Shown: positions 33,367-45,205, numbered from the stretch's first letter. The stretch: 64,000 bases of DNA from Odiellus spinosus (GCA_963920705.1 OY987232.1:14695726-14759725), one strand, 5' to 3'. Notes: generated from the sequence alone by a model not told the origin. Numbers and translations are program-made.

Positions 33367-36300
33367 CTAGTCCAAAGGTGAAATCACCGTCACCATTCTG
33401 TGTCGTTTTCGTCTTCTTAAGGCATTGCTTTTTTTCTTTTGAAAATACTTAACGAATCCAATGAAGTTTTCTAAGAACCATAATGTAATACCAATCAAAT
33501 TTCCAACGTAATATATGTACGAAAGACTCTTAATTGCCATAAGTGAGATTGGTTTGAAAAGATCTCGAGATTCTCTCCATTTTATCATTTCAAACGCGTA
33601 CTTTGATTTATGAAACAATTTAAAGAACAAATCATTTTCAGCGCACAGTTCGATCCTGTAAATAAATTTATTTAAGTTAGTATAACAAAAAGTCTATAAC
33701 CTTATTCTGTATAAGTAAAGAACGCTCCGTGCTCATATAAGAATATGGGAGCATAGCTTTAGCCTCTGGTACCATCCTCCCAAACTTTGTAACAAAAGTT
33801 CGTCCGCAATTTTCTCAACATTTGTACGCTTAGATCTTTTTTCGGTCGGCTCCATTTTTATTACCCAAAATATTATGTCAAGGTCGTTAGTGGCGCGGGT
33901 TAATAATAGATGTCAAATCGATTCGAAGCGGACGAACTTTTGCTACAAAGTTTGGGAGGATGGTTATTGAATCGCGGCCCTCCCATATTCTTATGGAACA
34001 TGAATGGATTCTTGGTGAAATGGGAAGCGCCACTCTTTGGAGAATTTTCGAAGTTGGGAGGAAAAACAATATAACGAAGCGCGGCCCGCTATACGTTTCT
34101 CGAAATCCGTGTAGAATGAAATGTAACATCGACTAAATTACTGCATTCTAGCTTCGATATCTCAATTTGGGTTAAAATCCCCAAAGAAACTCAAGTTTCA
34201 AATGTTTCTTATCGGCGAATGAATAACTCGTATAACTAGTATCAATTTCCTATAACAATGAGTACGAATAAAAAGTACTCGTGGATTTTCGCGAACAGAT
34301 AATATCCGATGCTCTTATTCAATTAACAAAAGTTACACAAAATTCATATCTTACATTTTGTTTACGATTTCCATGTACTTAGAGCGTGAGAAATTATTTG
34401 AGACGGCAAAAACTAGAAGACTTTCATCCAACGGTGACGAAAAGTAATATTTTCCAAGATATTCGATTTTGGACTTCATCGCGAAGTTTTCCAATAGCAT
34501 AAGTTGTAAGTTCATGGTCGCTATTACCATATGTTTTTTAGAATCCCTGTCCTTCGATATGTCGGCTAGGTCGCTATCGAATATTGCCGACTCCACGGAG
34601 AGTAAAGAGTCACTCTTTAATTTATTGACAAATTCCCGATATCGTTCATCCACTTTCGCCTAAAATTAAAACTTAATAATAAGCGGAAGTCAACACCATT
34701 GCGCAGTTTTTTTCAAATCGACCTTTTAGGTCTAAATTATAAAGCGGTACAAATGTTTATATATACGTACTCTATACGCGTAGAATTTACAAATATATAT
34801 TGTGTTTTCACTGCCTTCGTTAACACTATGCCTGTCCGTAGGAGAAAAAAGTGGGTGGCGATATTGATTTGATAAATATCGCTAGATGTCGCTTTCTTGA
34901 GGATAAAAAGCGGGAAAAATTTAGGCGGGAAATTCAAAAATAGATACAAAAGTTAGGTTAATAATCGAGAATTAATTGGGATTTATTTTAAGTGTCAAAT
35001 AATTAAAATATTTACATTTAAATCAAATTGTAAATTTAAATCAAGATCTCTATATTGTCACCTAGATGTCGCTACGATCTTCGCTAGAGCCTTATCTAAT
35101 TGGATCTTGGCGACGCGAGACTCGCGATTGGCTATACATTACGTAATCCCCAGACAGATTCCTCAGGAAAGTGACATCTATCTCGGACAAATTGCAAATT
35201 GAAAATGCAAGAAAAAAAATGTTCTAGCTGGCATTTCGTGGCCTAATATTAGACACCAAAGCGACAAACGCTACCCTGGTGGAATTATTACGAGTTTCTA
35301 GGGGTCAGTGCGTTTAAAAAGTTGTGTTTGACGTCAATTTAAAATTAGATGAGCCTCAAAAAATAGGATTGAAGTGAAATCTGGATCTATTTTGGTTTTA
35401 AAAATGATTAACTACGAGCAGAAGCCGATGAAACCCTCCTTTGAAGTCTATAACTCCTTGGTCTTGTCTACCCCTCTCTGTATGGGTAAGTTTCAAAAAG
35501 CGCGATTCGTACGCGGGAGTTCGTCAACCGAATATCTCTAGCAGCCTTGGAGTTCGTCAAAAAAACGTCGTCGTTTGTGGAGAGAGAGAATTTCCAATTT
35601 TCCGTAGACAGGGGGGTATGAAGTAGGACCCCCTCCGATCTCGTAAAATCGGGAATTTTACCCATACAGAGAGGAGCGCTATATCGAACATTAGAGTAGT
35701 AGACTTCAAAGGAGGGTTTCATCGGCTTCTGCTACGAGGATAGCTCTTATAAAAAATCAATTGAATTTAATCTTCAGCGTCCTTTTATCGGGGTGTTACC
35801 TTTCTCCGTAACGAAGTTGATGAAACGAACAATTTCTAAATGTGACCTTTGACCATTTACCTTTTGCCTCATGGTATTTAATTCATCCGAACCATCAATT
35901 ATTTTAACACGAGATATGTCGCATTTTGAATTGAGATCGTCAATGTTGTCTACGGTGTCGTAAAAGATTTCGGTGAAATCTGATTTCAAGTAGCTCGAAA
36001 TTTCGATATAAATGAATGAGATGGCGATCAGCCATACCATCAACGCTATCCTCCAAGTAATGGATTTTTGCAAATAATTATACGCTGAAACAACAAATAA
36101 ATACATTATCGAGATTACGTAGATCACAGCCTGTTAAGACGTATTATCAAGAATCCATTCAGTTCCATAAGAATATGGGAGCATAGCTTTAGCCTCTGGT
36201 ACCATCCTCCCAAACTTTGTAACAAAAGTTCGTCCGCAATTTTCCCAACATTTGTACGCTTAGATCTTTTTTCGGTCGACTCTATTTTTATTACCCAAAA

Positions 36301-39300
36301 TATTATGTCAAGGTCGTTACTGGCGCGGGTTAATAATAGATGTCTGGAGCGATTTATTTGAAAAATCGATTCGAAGCAGACGAACTTTTGGGAGGATGGT
36401 TATGGAATCCCGGCCCTCCCATATTCTTATGGAACCTGAATGGATTCTTGGTTAAGTATTATCATTACGTTCGTAAAAGAAGAGGCTAATGTTTCTCCAG
36501 AGATTTTCTAAAAATAATTTCCTGATAGAAACGCCATGGCGATGTATGAAAGTAGCTAAAGACATTATGGCCGATACCGCCAAAAGGCTCGTGAACCAAG
36601 TCATAGCAAACTGAAATTTGGAAGAAAAAATATATTTAAACTTTCGAGGGTTAACAAAATTATGGTTATATAAGGCGAATGTTTCTCCAAACTGCTGCTA
36701 TGAATTTATTTAACTTTTGTTAATTGGATAAGACCATCGTGAATGTCAATCACATATTATCCATTCGCGAAAAACATATCGCTAGAATCGTGTGAACAGG
36801 AAACCCACTTTTCTCGAATCGATTTGTTTCGATTTCTCGAAACTGCTTCGGGAACCAGTTTCATACCGATTCGATTTCAACAAACGATAAATGGAGCTAC
36901 GATAAATCGATTTATAAAGATAATGCGTGAACAGGCGTACGTTAATTGCTACGGTCACTCTAGCATTTCTTAATCGATTTGAAACCGTATTCAAATCGCC
37001 TGGAATCGTTTTAAGCGTCACGTGTTCACGCATTATCGTTATAAATCGATTTATTGTAACTTCATCTATCGGTTGTTGAAACCGAATCTTTATGAAACTG
37101 GTTCCCGAAGCAGTTTCGAGAAATCGAATCAAATCGATTCGAGAAAAGATGGTTTCCCGTTTACACGATTGTAGCGCTTTAAATCGATTCCAAGGCCTAG
37201 TATGAACGCGGCTATTGTTGTAGGAAATTGATACGCTAACATAGACAACGAAACGTAACGCATTCCCATTGGTACGTGTGGAGTGTACCCCGAGCGTATA
37301 GTATATATAAAAATATACTGTACCGATATTTCCATGTTGAGCAACTTCATCGACGGCTTGCGGGTAAATTCAGGCGCGCAAGACACTATGATTGTCGATA
37401 CTGAGGTGTAGGCGGAAGTTAATTTCCGTTGGCCTCTTTTCAAACCGTGAAAGAAATTGTCAACTTGAACTGGATATAGCAGCATGTCCATCGACTGCCG
37501 AAATATTGAAAATTTGAATTATCAGTATATATTAACATAAATTTGCGCCATCTAGACGAACGATGTCAATGTAATTATGGAAATCCCATAAGTCCTTAAA
37601 AATTCAAGTATGGCTTCTCTAGTTTAGGACTCGGTGTTTAGATAAAATTTACAGTTTGTTAAAGTGGTGGAAAAATTTTAAAATATCATTAAGGGATAAT
37701 AATCGTACCCCAATTACGATTATTTGGAGCGAAACACACGAAATCACTGATTTATTGACACTGATAAATTTGTCAATAAGGGCAGAAGCCGATGAAAGCC
37801 TCCTTTGAAGTCTATTTACTCCCGGGTCTTGTCTACCCCTCTCTGTATGGGTTAGTTTCAAAAAGCGCGATTCGTACGCCTCCTAACGGTAGATATTTTC
37901 GGAACGGGAGTTCGTCGAGCGAATATCTCTAGTTCGTCAAAAAAAACCTCGTCGTTTGTGGAGAGAATTTCCAATTTTGCGTAGACAGGGGGTATGAAGT
38001 AGGACCCCTCCGATCTCGTAAAATTGGGAATTTTACCCATACAGAGAGGAACGCTATATCGAACATTAGAGTAGTAGACTTCAAAGAACGGTTTCATCTA
38101 CTTCTGCAATTATGTAAATAATTCAAAATTTTCTGATAATGTTAATTATTTTCTAAAACCATATTTCTGAACTGGTTTCGTTAGGGTTAACCGTAAATAA
38201 TCGCAAAATTAGCGGGTAGTTTTACCCAACCATCGAGCCCTACGTGTGCGTGGGCTGTTGTACTACCCGAAGCAGCGTTCGCAACTAATTAAAAACACCA
38301 GAAGCCGATGAAACCCTCCTTTGAAGTCTGTTACTCCCGGGTCTTGTCTACCCCTCTCTGTATGGGTTAGTCTCAAAAATCGTACGCCTCCTAACGGTAG
38401 ATATTTTCGGAGCGGGAGTTCGTCGAGCGAATATCTCTAGCAGCCTTGGAGTTCGTCAAAAAAACGTCGTCATTTGTGGAGAGAGAGAATTTCCAATTTT
38501 CCGTAGACGGGGGGTATGAAGTAGGACCCCTCCGATCTCGTAAAATTGTGAATTTTACCCATACAGAGAGGAGCGCTATATGGAACATTAGAGTAGTAGA
38601 CTTCAAAGGAAGGTTTCATCGGCTTCTGAAAACACTTATTACAAATCGGATTGCCACCAGACCTTGCTACATTTCTTGAATTTCGTGATTATGCAGGAAG
38701 ATTATTCTCCCACCATTTGGGAGAAAATAATTTTGTGATATGACATTTACCTCGGATAGGTCTGAAGACTCTCTTATTGCAACATGATCTGTTAGGGAAA
38801 ACGGTACGTACAAAATGCTGCAACAAGAGAAAAGTTTTATTAAAATGATCATGTTTTTTTTGTACGTTAACCGCAACTAGGGCTCGGTGTTTGGATAAAA
38901 TAATCTGCTTTTGCGATTATTTACGATTAACCCTAATATATATTGCTAATTTTACTGTTTCATAAATTTTTACTATTACGAGTTTGGGAATCAACCACGG
39001 ATAAACCGGAATAATCGGTTAATTCTGGATAATCGATTAATTTTGACTAAAATTCTTTATAAACAAACTTTAAATGACTAGATGCTGTTATATTAATACA
39101 AATATATTCATTTTTGATAAATTTATCTGATTGTTATTGTAATAAACGACTTTAATTTGAAAATAATCGATTTTTTAATCGTAATTGGGGTACGATTATT
39201 ATCTCTTAATGATGTGTGTCTTTTTAATTTTTGCAACCTTATCAAACGGTGAGATTTTATCCAAACGCCGAGTCCTAATTCCTATAGGTGTCGAACAATA

Positions 39301-40350
39301 TTAAATCTACCTTATATTTTCTTTAATCCGGTAAAACTCCGACATCATATTTAAAAATAACGTAGCCGAGTCGAATCCTTCGGTTTCCTATGTAGAAACA
39401 TATGAAGGCAAACATTATATTTAACGTATCTATTGTTTTGAGTGTAGGTTAGAGAATTTTCCCAGATAAATGTCAACGGACTAATGATTAATACCAGAAG
39501 CCGATGAAACCCTCCTTTGAAGTCTACTACTCTAATGTTCCATATAGCGCTCCTCTCTGTATGGGTAAAATTCACAATTTTACGAGATCGGAGGGGTTCT
39601 ACTTCATTCCCCCCCCTGTCTACGGAAAATTGGAAATTCTCTCTCTCCACAAACGACGACGTTTTTTGACGAACTCCAAGGCTGCTAGAGATATTCGCAC
39701 GACGAACTCCCGCTCCGAAAACATCTACCGTTAGGAGGCGTATGAATCGCGCCTTTTGAGAATAACCCATACAGAGAGGGGTAGACAAGACCCGGGAGTA
39801 ATAGACTTCAAAGGAGGGTTTCATCGGCTTCTGATAAAGCGCAGCGTTGTATCATCTTTGATTTCCATCTGTGTATGAAGTGTTTTTTGCCTGTTACCCT
39901 ATTGACGAATTCGAAATTCCCATACTCATAAACCAACTTATCCAGGGGCTACTGACATTTAGATACAAATATAATGATGAATTATCACGATAGATGGCGC
40001 CTGCGCCTCACTTTATCTCTCGATCTCGTACCTATCCACGTATTAAACCCCTTTCTATGTGAAACGCGTCGAGTCTCGAAGCGCGAGGAGACGGGTGACC
40101 GCCTAGTTTGTATCTCTCGTCATAGCTTAGCCAATCGGAATAGGATCAAAATGGGAACTACGATAGCGACATCTCTTAACAGATCGTACCACAAGGGAAC
40201 GCTGCTCATGCAAGTTACTCTTCAATGTCGAATTGGACTGTATAGACAATTTTTAAAAACTATGATCTTAAAAATGAACTTACTTGAATGAATCCAAACC
40301 TTATTTCTCCGGTCATTGTCTTGCATGTAACAAATACACAATTCAAATAG
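33367..40350 (-). CDS. Divergent ionotropic receptor (IR-B), 8 exons
   Basis: Tandem paralogue of IR-A. Exons: 40284-about 40350, 39311-39387, 38751-38817, 37324-37494, 36469-36610, 35861-36084, 34355-34659, 33367-33655. Exons 2-8 total 1275 bases in one frame, 424 residues plus 11 from the ATG in exon 1. Differences from IR-A are mainly silent or conservative (for example MTGEIRFGFIQ against MTGELRFGFVQ), and the one length change before exon 8 is exactly three bases, which supports purifying selection. Features match IR-A: S1, M1 FAMTWFTSLLAVSAIMSLAT, the second helix IALMVWLIAISFIYIEISSY, S2 and FKPISLMAIKSLSYIYYVGN. One extra base near 33377 changes the last residues to VISPLD. A MITE (40357-40673) lies directly upstream of exon 1, so the 5' end may be damaged or moved. 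Function as an odour or taste-gated channel is inferred from family layout. Confidence 0.72.
33735..34014. mobile_element. CAAGAATCC MITE in IR-B intron 7, left end lost
   Basis: Same insertion as the one in IR-A intron 7 (same right flank), but the first 20 bases of the left end are missing and an internal stretch near 33913 is deleted. Confidence 0.85.
34835..35215. mobile_element. TAGATGTCGCT element in IR-B intron 6
   Basis: Close relative of 19235-19680, with 'gctagatgtcgctttcttga' and 'gacgcgagactcgcgattgg'. IR-A has a different element in this intron. Ends approximate. Confidence 0.55.
35419..35731. mobile_element. CAGAAGCCG MITE, copy 10, IR-B intron 6
   Basis: Copy with a short internal deletion and perfect duplication CTACGAG (35412-35418 and 35732-35738). 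The same 7-bp target was used by the copy at 51765-52102. Confidence 0.92.
36148..36450. mobile_element. CAAGAATCC MITE in IR-B intron 5
   Basis: Both ends present. The left flank GTATTAT reappears five bases after the right end ('gttaagtattat'), so the duplication is imperfect. The right end is only 18 bp from exon 5, on the downstream side of its splice donor. Confidence 0.85.
36770..37215. mobile_element. Inverted pair of GCTACGGTCAC elements, IR-B intron 4
   Basis: Two copies in opposite orientation: 'gggaaccagtttcataccga' at about 36850 and its inverse at about 37095. The pair forms a large palindrome centred near 36940. The right arm ends 'ctagtatgaacgcggct' at about 37215. Confidence 0.65.
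37625..38250. mobile_element. GGGCTCGG TA-type element with nested MITE, IR-B intron 3
   Basis: Left end 'aggactcggtgtttagataa' at about 37626 and right end 'acccaaccatcgagccctac' at about 38245. Split by the CAGAAGCCG MITE at 37793-38106. Confidence 0.65.
37793..38106. mobile_element. CAGAAGCCG MITE, copy 11 (right end TAGATG variant)
   Basis: The right end reads CATCTACTTCTG, the same two-base variant as the left end of copy 6. Flanks do not match each other, so no target duplication is seen. Confidence 0.85.
38299..38628. mobile_element. CAGAAGCCG MITE, copy 12, IR-B intron 3
   Basis: Complete copy with perfect duplication AAAACAC (38292-38298 and 38629-38635). Confidence 0.93.
38878..39284. 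mobile_element. GGGCTCGGTGTTTGG element, IR-B intron 2
   Basis: Same insertion as 26592-27304 in IR-A, with about 300 bp deleted from the inside. Marks the element as older than the duplication. Confidence 0.8.
39495..39833. mobile_element. CAGAAGCCG MITE, copy 13, IR-B intron 1
   Basis: Complete copy. Flanks ATTAATAC and ATAAAGC do not form a clean duplication. The IR-A intron has no MITE at the matching 'cggactactgaata' site. Confidence 0.86.
39834..40283. other. Rest of IR-B intron 1, no separate gene
   Basis: Contains an open plus-strand frame (39974-40291) of fairly high G+C. It has no counterpart in IR-A and overlaps exon 1 on the opposite strand, so I do not call it a gene. Confidence 0.45.
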
Positions 40351-40356
40351 TAGTAC

Positions 40357-40673
40357 CAAGAATCCATTCAGGTTCCATAAGAATATGGTAGGGCCGCGAT
40401 TCAATAACCATCCTCCCAAACTTTGTAGCAAAAGTTCGTCCGCTTCGAATCGATTTTTCCAGTAAATCGCTCCTGACATTATATTATTAACCCGCGCCAC
40501 TAACGACCTTGACATAATATTTTGGGTAATAAAAATGGAGCCGACCGAAAAAAGATCTAAGCGTACAAATGTTGCGAAAATTGCGGACGAACTTTTGTTA
40601 CAAAGTTTGGGAGGATGGTACCAGAGGCTAAAGCTATACTCCCATATTCTTATGGAACCTGAATGGATTCTTG
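40357..40673. mobile_element. CAAGAATCC MITE upstream of IR-B exon 1
   Basis: Complete copy with perfect duplication GTAGTAC (40350-40356 and 40674-40680). It abuts the open frame of IR-B exon 1 without a splice acceptor in between. Confidence 0.94.
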
Positions 40674-40696
40674 GTAGTACCAAAATATTATATATA

Positions 40697-40850
40697 TTAT
40701 TTACCGAGAAATTACAGTGAGATGGTAAATTACCGAGAAATTACAGTGAGATGGTAAATTACCGAGAAATTACAGTGAGATGGTAAATTACCGAGAAATT
40801 ACAGTGAGATGGTAAATTACCGAGAAATTACAGTGAGATGGTAAATTACC
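40697..40850. repeat. 29-bp tandem repeat, five units
   Basis: Unit 'taccgagaaattacagtgag' plus 'atggtaaat', five nearly perfect copies. Related single units lie in the paralogous segment at 30172-30270. Confidence 0.92.
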
Positions 40851-41084
40851 AAGACATTAATCAATTACGAAATTCTAGTTCTATCGGATCTCAGTTGGTT
40901 ATCACCGATTAGCAAAGCTATAAATTCTGTGCCCAAAGAGTTTAGTATGTACTGAACAACGTTAGTAATATAAAGGTCTGTTTATCTCTAGCTTTTGGAT
41001 TTACAAGATAAGTTACTTAAAATATTGAAAAGCCTTTGTCTGTTTCCATGACATTAGAAACCAAAACACTACTTAAGCTACGGT

Positions 41085-41312
41085 CGCGCTAGCATTTCTT
41101 AATCGATTTGAAACGGTAAAGTCAAACCGATATTGAATTCGCGCGTTCACGCCTTATCTTTATAAATCGATTTAATGTAGCTTTATCTATCTGGTTCCCG
41201 AAGCAGTTACGAGAAATCGAATCAAATCGATTCGATAAAAGACGGTTTCCCGTTCACACAGCCAAAGCGAAACGGTTTAAATCGATTAAAAAGGCCTAGT
41301 GTGAACGCGGCT
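41085..41312. mobile_element. GCTACGGTCGCGCTA element, deleted copy
   Basis: Ends 'gctacggtcgcgctagcatt' and 'cctagtgtgaacgcggct'; the interior is shortened. It corresponds to 30510-31205 in the paralogous segment. Confidence 0.65.
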
Positions 41313-41399
41313 TAATAGGCGTTGTTCACCTACATAAGTTTTCGACTACTTTTACCCTATGAAGCTCAAAGGAAATTCCCCCAATGAAGTATTTTACTC

Positions 41400-42300
41400 C
41401 GCTTAATTACTATCTGTTATTGAACATATCGATCATTTGGGAATTTATTATCGAAGGTATCGATCATTTGAGAATTTATTATCGAAGGTATCGATCATTT
41501 TCAAATTTATCGAATGTATAGATCATTTGTGAATTTATTATCGAATGTATAGATCATTTGTGAATTTATTATCGAAGATATCGTTCATTTGAAAATTTAT
41601 TATCGAATGTATAGATCATTTGCAAATCTCTTATCTAAAGTATCGATCATTTGGATATTTCTTATCTAAAGTATCGATCATTTGGATATTTCTTATCTAA
41701 AGTATCGATCATTTGGATATTTCTTATCTAAAGTATCGATCATTTGGATATTTCTTATCTAAAGTATCGATCATTTGGATATTTCTTATCTAAAGTATCG
41801 ATCATTTGGATATTTCTTATCTAAAGTATCGATCATTTGGATATTTCTTATCTAAAGTATCGATCATTTGGATATTTCTTATCTAAAGTATCGATCATTT
41901 GGATATTTCTTATCTAAAGTATCGATCATTTGGATATTTCTTATCTAAAGTATCGATCATTTGGATATTTCTTATCTAAAGTATCGATCATTTGGATATT
42001 TCTTATCTAAAGTATCGATCATTTGCAAATTTAGTATCGAATGTATCGATCATTTGGAAATATCTTATCGAAAGTATCGATCATTTGCAAATTTCTTATC
42101 GAAAGTATCGATCATTTGCAAATTTAGTATCGAATGTATCGATCATTTGGGAATTTATTATCGAAGGTATCGATCATTTGCAAATTTATTATCGAATATG
42201 TAGATCATTTGGGAATTTATTATCGAAGGTATCGATCATTTCGAAATTTGTTATCGAAAGTATCGATCATTTGGAAGTTTGTTATCGAAGGTATCGATTA
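41400..42300. repeat. 31-bp minisatellite with TATCGATCATTTGG units
   Basis: Unit 'tatcgatcatttggatattt' plus 'cttatctaaag', about 28 copies, most regular from 41630 to 42020. Because 31 is not a multiple of three, all three frames run through it and produce meaningless repeat peptides. The paralogous site near 31340-31430 has only the unexpanded precursor. Confidence 0.93.
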
Positions 42301-42524
42301 TTTTGGATTCAATCAAACCGTTTCAAATCTATAGATTGCGTGATGGAAAAAATTAAATCAAATCATTATAGAATGAGAAACTACATCAATGACGGTTGGC
42401 GTTGTCTTTGCCAAGACCCCTAAACAAAAGTATCAATTTTTTTCTATGATAGTTTGTTTATATAAATCGATTGATCTAATAACTGTTTTAAGGAACCCTG
42501 TCAACGAAAATCAAATAGTATAGA

Positions 42525-42905
42525 TCAAGCGAACCACAAATGCTATCAGTTTGCGGTTCTCATTAATTTTTAAATGAAATCGAAATTTACACGAGATGAC
42601 GCTGCTTTTCATATAAGAGTCTCAGTTTTTCTGGGGATAAGGAATGTTTGGGAATGATTTAACTCTTTCCCCTGTATCCCGCCTCTCGCGGAAGCGGTTG
42701 GGCACGCTGTAGGCCAGACTGTGACGGGTCTCGGATAATAAGCTCTTCTGTGGCGACATCTATGAGTTTACGCGTAAAACACCGTTATAATTCACATTTA
42801 TTATCGTAACTAGAGAAAAATTTAATTTAAAATTGTCAAATTATACCACGAACTACCTCCGACTTTTACGGAGGTAAAAGGTATTAGAACGTGAGATAAT
42901 TACAT
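42525..42905. repeat. Fragment of the TTAAGGCGG element
   Basis: Has 'aagcgaaccacaaatgctat' and 'ctgtaggccagactgtgacg'. The right part is lost at the next element. Confidence 0.65.
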
Positions 42906-42916
42906 CATGAACCTTG

Positions 42917-43478
42917 AAAAAGGCTTAGGTTCATTTGCTCGACTTCCAATTGATCGACAAGGAGTCCGTTTGATCGACTACCGTTTGATCGACTCCCGTT
43001 TGATCGACTCCCATTTGATCGACTCCCATTTGATCGACAAGCCATTCCAATTGATCGACAGCCCAGTTTTTTAGCGAGTAACGAGTATAGGTCAAAGTTT
43101 TTTTGCAAGAAACTTTTAAAGGTTAAATTATGGTATATAAATAAGAACTAATTCAAATAATAATTATTCCGTGAAAATGGGGTCAGAGTACTTTTTAGGT
43201 TAGGTTAGGTTAGGTTTGGGTTAGGTTAGGTTGGTTAATCTATTTATAATCGTTATTACGAAGTTGACCAATTGCGAAACGATCAAATGCACCCTTTGTT
43301 GTCGGTAATTTGGGATTAGGCATCAATCATTTGATCCCTTTGTCGATCGTTTGGGAGTCGATCAAGTGGACCCTTTGTCGATCATTTGGGAGTCGATCAA
43401 TTGTGAGTCGATCATTTGGGTGTCGATCAAGTGGACCTCTTGTCGATCATTTGGGAGTCGATCAAGTGGACCCAAATC
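42917..43478. mobile_element. GTCGATCA-array element with TTAGG core, copy 1
   Basis: Starts GGCTTAGGTTCATTTGCTCG and ends near AAGTGGACCCAAAT. The arms are built of 'tttgatcgactcccg' and 'gtcgatcatttgggagtcga' repeats that are inverted relative to each other. A (TTAGG)n run lies at about 43196-43236. The flanks share CCTTGAAAAA, a possible 10-bp duplication. A second copy disrupts the receptor gene at 55892. Confidence 0.75.
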
Positions 43479-44042
43479 CTTGAAAAATTCTTCAACAAAA
43501 TTGGTGATAGGGTCAATTTAATTTTGTACGCGTATATTGATTGTAAGAAATATTATTATTATTATTGGTATTACCTCGAAGATTGATAATACATAACACA
43601 CTTCATCGATATCAAAGATAAAAAAAAAAATGAACCATAGCTGAGTGAATTTGTTTATAAAGCTCTCGAGTTCTTTACAAAGTGGATAATGCTTGTAACA
43701 TCTAACGAATACTTTTGGTTAGTTTAAGTTTATCTTAATTATTTGTAAGATTCTAAAAAATCGTAATTTTTTAGGTGGTGCATAAAAGTTATCCAAGAAA
43801 GTTTTCGTTTTTTTTAATTTGTAAACCGGCTCATATTTAGCACAAACGAAGTGAATATTTAAAACCAAAGTTATTTTAATTAATCAAAACAGACGCTGGT
43901 AAATTTGGGCACTTTCATCGAAAAATAAATTTGTCCTGGAAGATTTCTGTTTGCGTGGAAAATAATTATATTTAAGTGAAAAACATAGGGTTGGGTCTAA
44001 AAATATCTGAACAATACTAGCTAACAAAAATCGTCGATAAAA
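43479..44042. other. 5' flank of GR-like 4, no other gene
   Basis: AT-rich single-copy sequence. No open frame other than the start of the receptor gene. Confidence 0.5.
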
Positions 44043-45205
44043 ATGATTCAACTAAGAAGAATTACTCGAAAAATAAAAAGTAAAATCGGACCAAACTTCA
44101 TATTCAATTTCGTTCTAAAAATCACAAAAATTTTGGGATTATTTCGTGACAATAAATTTTACGCGGGAAAGTACATAATTTTTCTAATCGTTCATTTGCG
44201 ATTGATATACAGTTTGTGTCTAACAATCCACCTTTTTATCAACCATAAAACTGGAAATCTAGCGAAGAAAGTATTAGCGGAGTTGTACTTCAATATTCAT
44301 ATTACATCAATCGCGTACGCTGTTAATTTATCTTTATTTAATCGAAACTTTATCGATACCATCGTCAATATATTGGAATTAGATTCATTACCGTCCGAAG
44401 TAATTAATTACCCTCCAATATTGATGATTTTAGTAGCAGGGGTCATTATATCAAAATTTATAAGCGATATTTTAATTGGAATCGATTTTATCATGAATTT
44501 TAACCCCGATCGATCATCTTGGATGACGAAACGATTCCTTTTCGATTTATATTTTTTGAAAGATCGATTTCATTTGTCTCTCGGCTTGTGGTTCTTCATG
44601 CTCATGACTTATCAGTTTATCCTAACTTTGTATATTTTAATACAATTATCCGTAACATTCGCGGTTGAAAGTTTAAAGGTTAAAGCTCAACATTTGGCGA
44701 AACTTATAACAATATCGAAATGTAATTTGCAAGAGATTTCAAAATTTCATACAGATTTGATTGGAAATGTAACGAAATTGGATTGTCAAATTGGAAAGTT
44801 TATTTTTTGGTTATTGGTGGATTCCACTATTCAATTTTGTTACAATTTCAACCGGTTATTCGTCCCGGGAAAGACCTGGTTTGAAACAACAATGGTTTTG
44901 GTATTTATGCAACCGTTTTTAGTACTAATTTATTATTCGCGTCTATATCGTTGCTGACTAATTATCGAGGTTCTTTGGTTACAGCGTGTCATGTTCGCGT
45001 TATGTCATTGAAAAGAACTTATTTATATCGTCAAGTGAAAGAGATTTATTTGATAGCCAAGATGAATAGCGGTTTGATGGAAATAAGTTTTATGAAATTT
45101 TGTCCAATTGACGTTAATTTTTTGGGGAATGTCTTTCTAGGAACTATTTCCTATTTAACATTCATACAAACTATCGTGGAGGTAGAAAGAATTCACAATT
45201 TTTAA
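44043..45205 (+). pseudogene. Gustatory receptor-like 7TM gene with one frameshift (GR-like 4)
   Basis: Frame 1 runs from ATG at 44043 (MIQLRRIT) for 304 residues, through ILGLFRDNKFYAGKY, six hydrophobic segments and KFHTDLIGNVTKLDCQ, and ends prematurely at 44957. The rest of the receptor continues in another frame, with SISLLTNYRGSLVTACHVRV, KEIYLIAKMNSG, FMKFCPIDVNFLGN and the last helix GTISYLTFIQTI, stopping at 45205. The frame change falls near 44925-44935, in or next to a run of five Ts ('ccgtttttagtact'). The rest is well preserved, so the lesion is either recent or a sequencing error. Upstream context 'aaaatgattc' is a plausible start. Family function as for the other receptors. Confidence 0.85.

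Noticed and set aside
40222..40683. Minus-strand 153-codon frame across exon 1 of IR-B
   Set aside because: Mostly MITE sequence; in the exon the paralogue comparison favours a different frame (VFVTCKTMTGE).
41961..42423. Repetitive open frames with YLKYRSFANLVSNVSIIWKY-like units
   Set aside because: A 31-bp tandem repeat keeps all three frames open; no start context or conservation.
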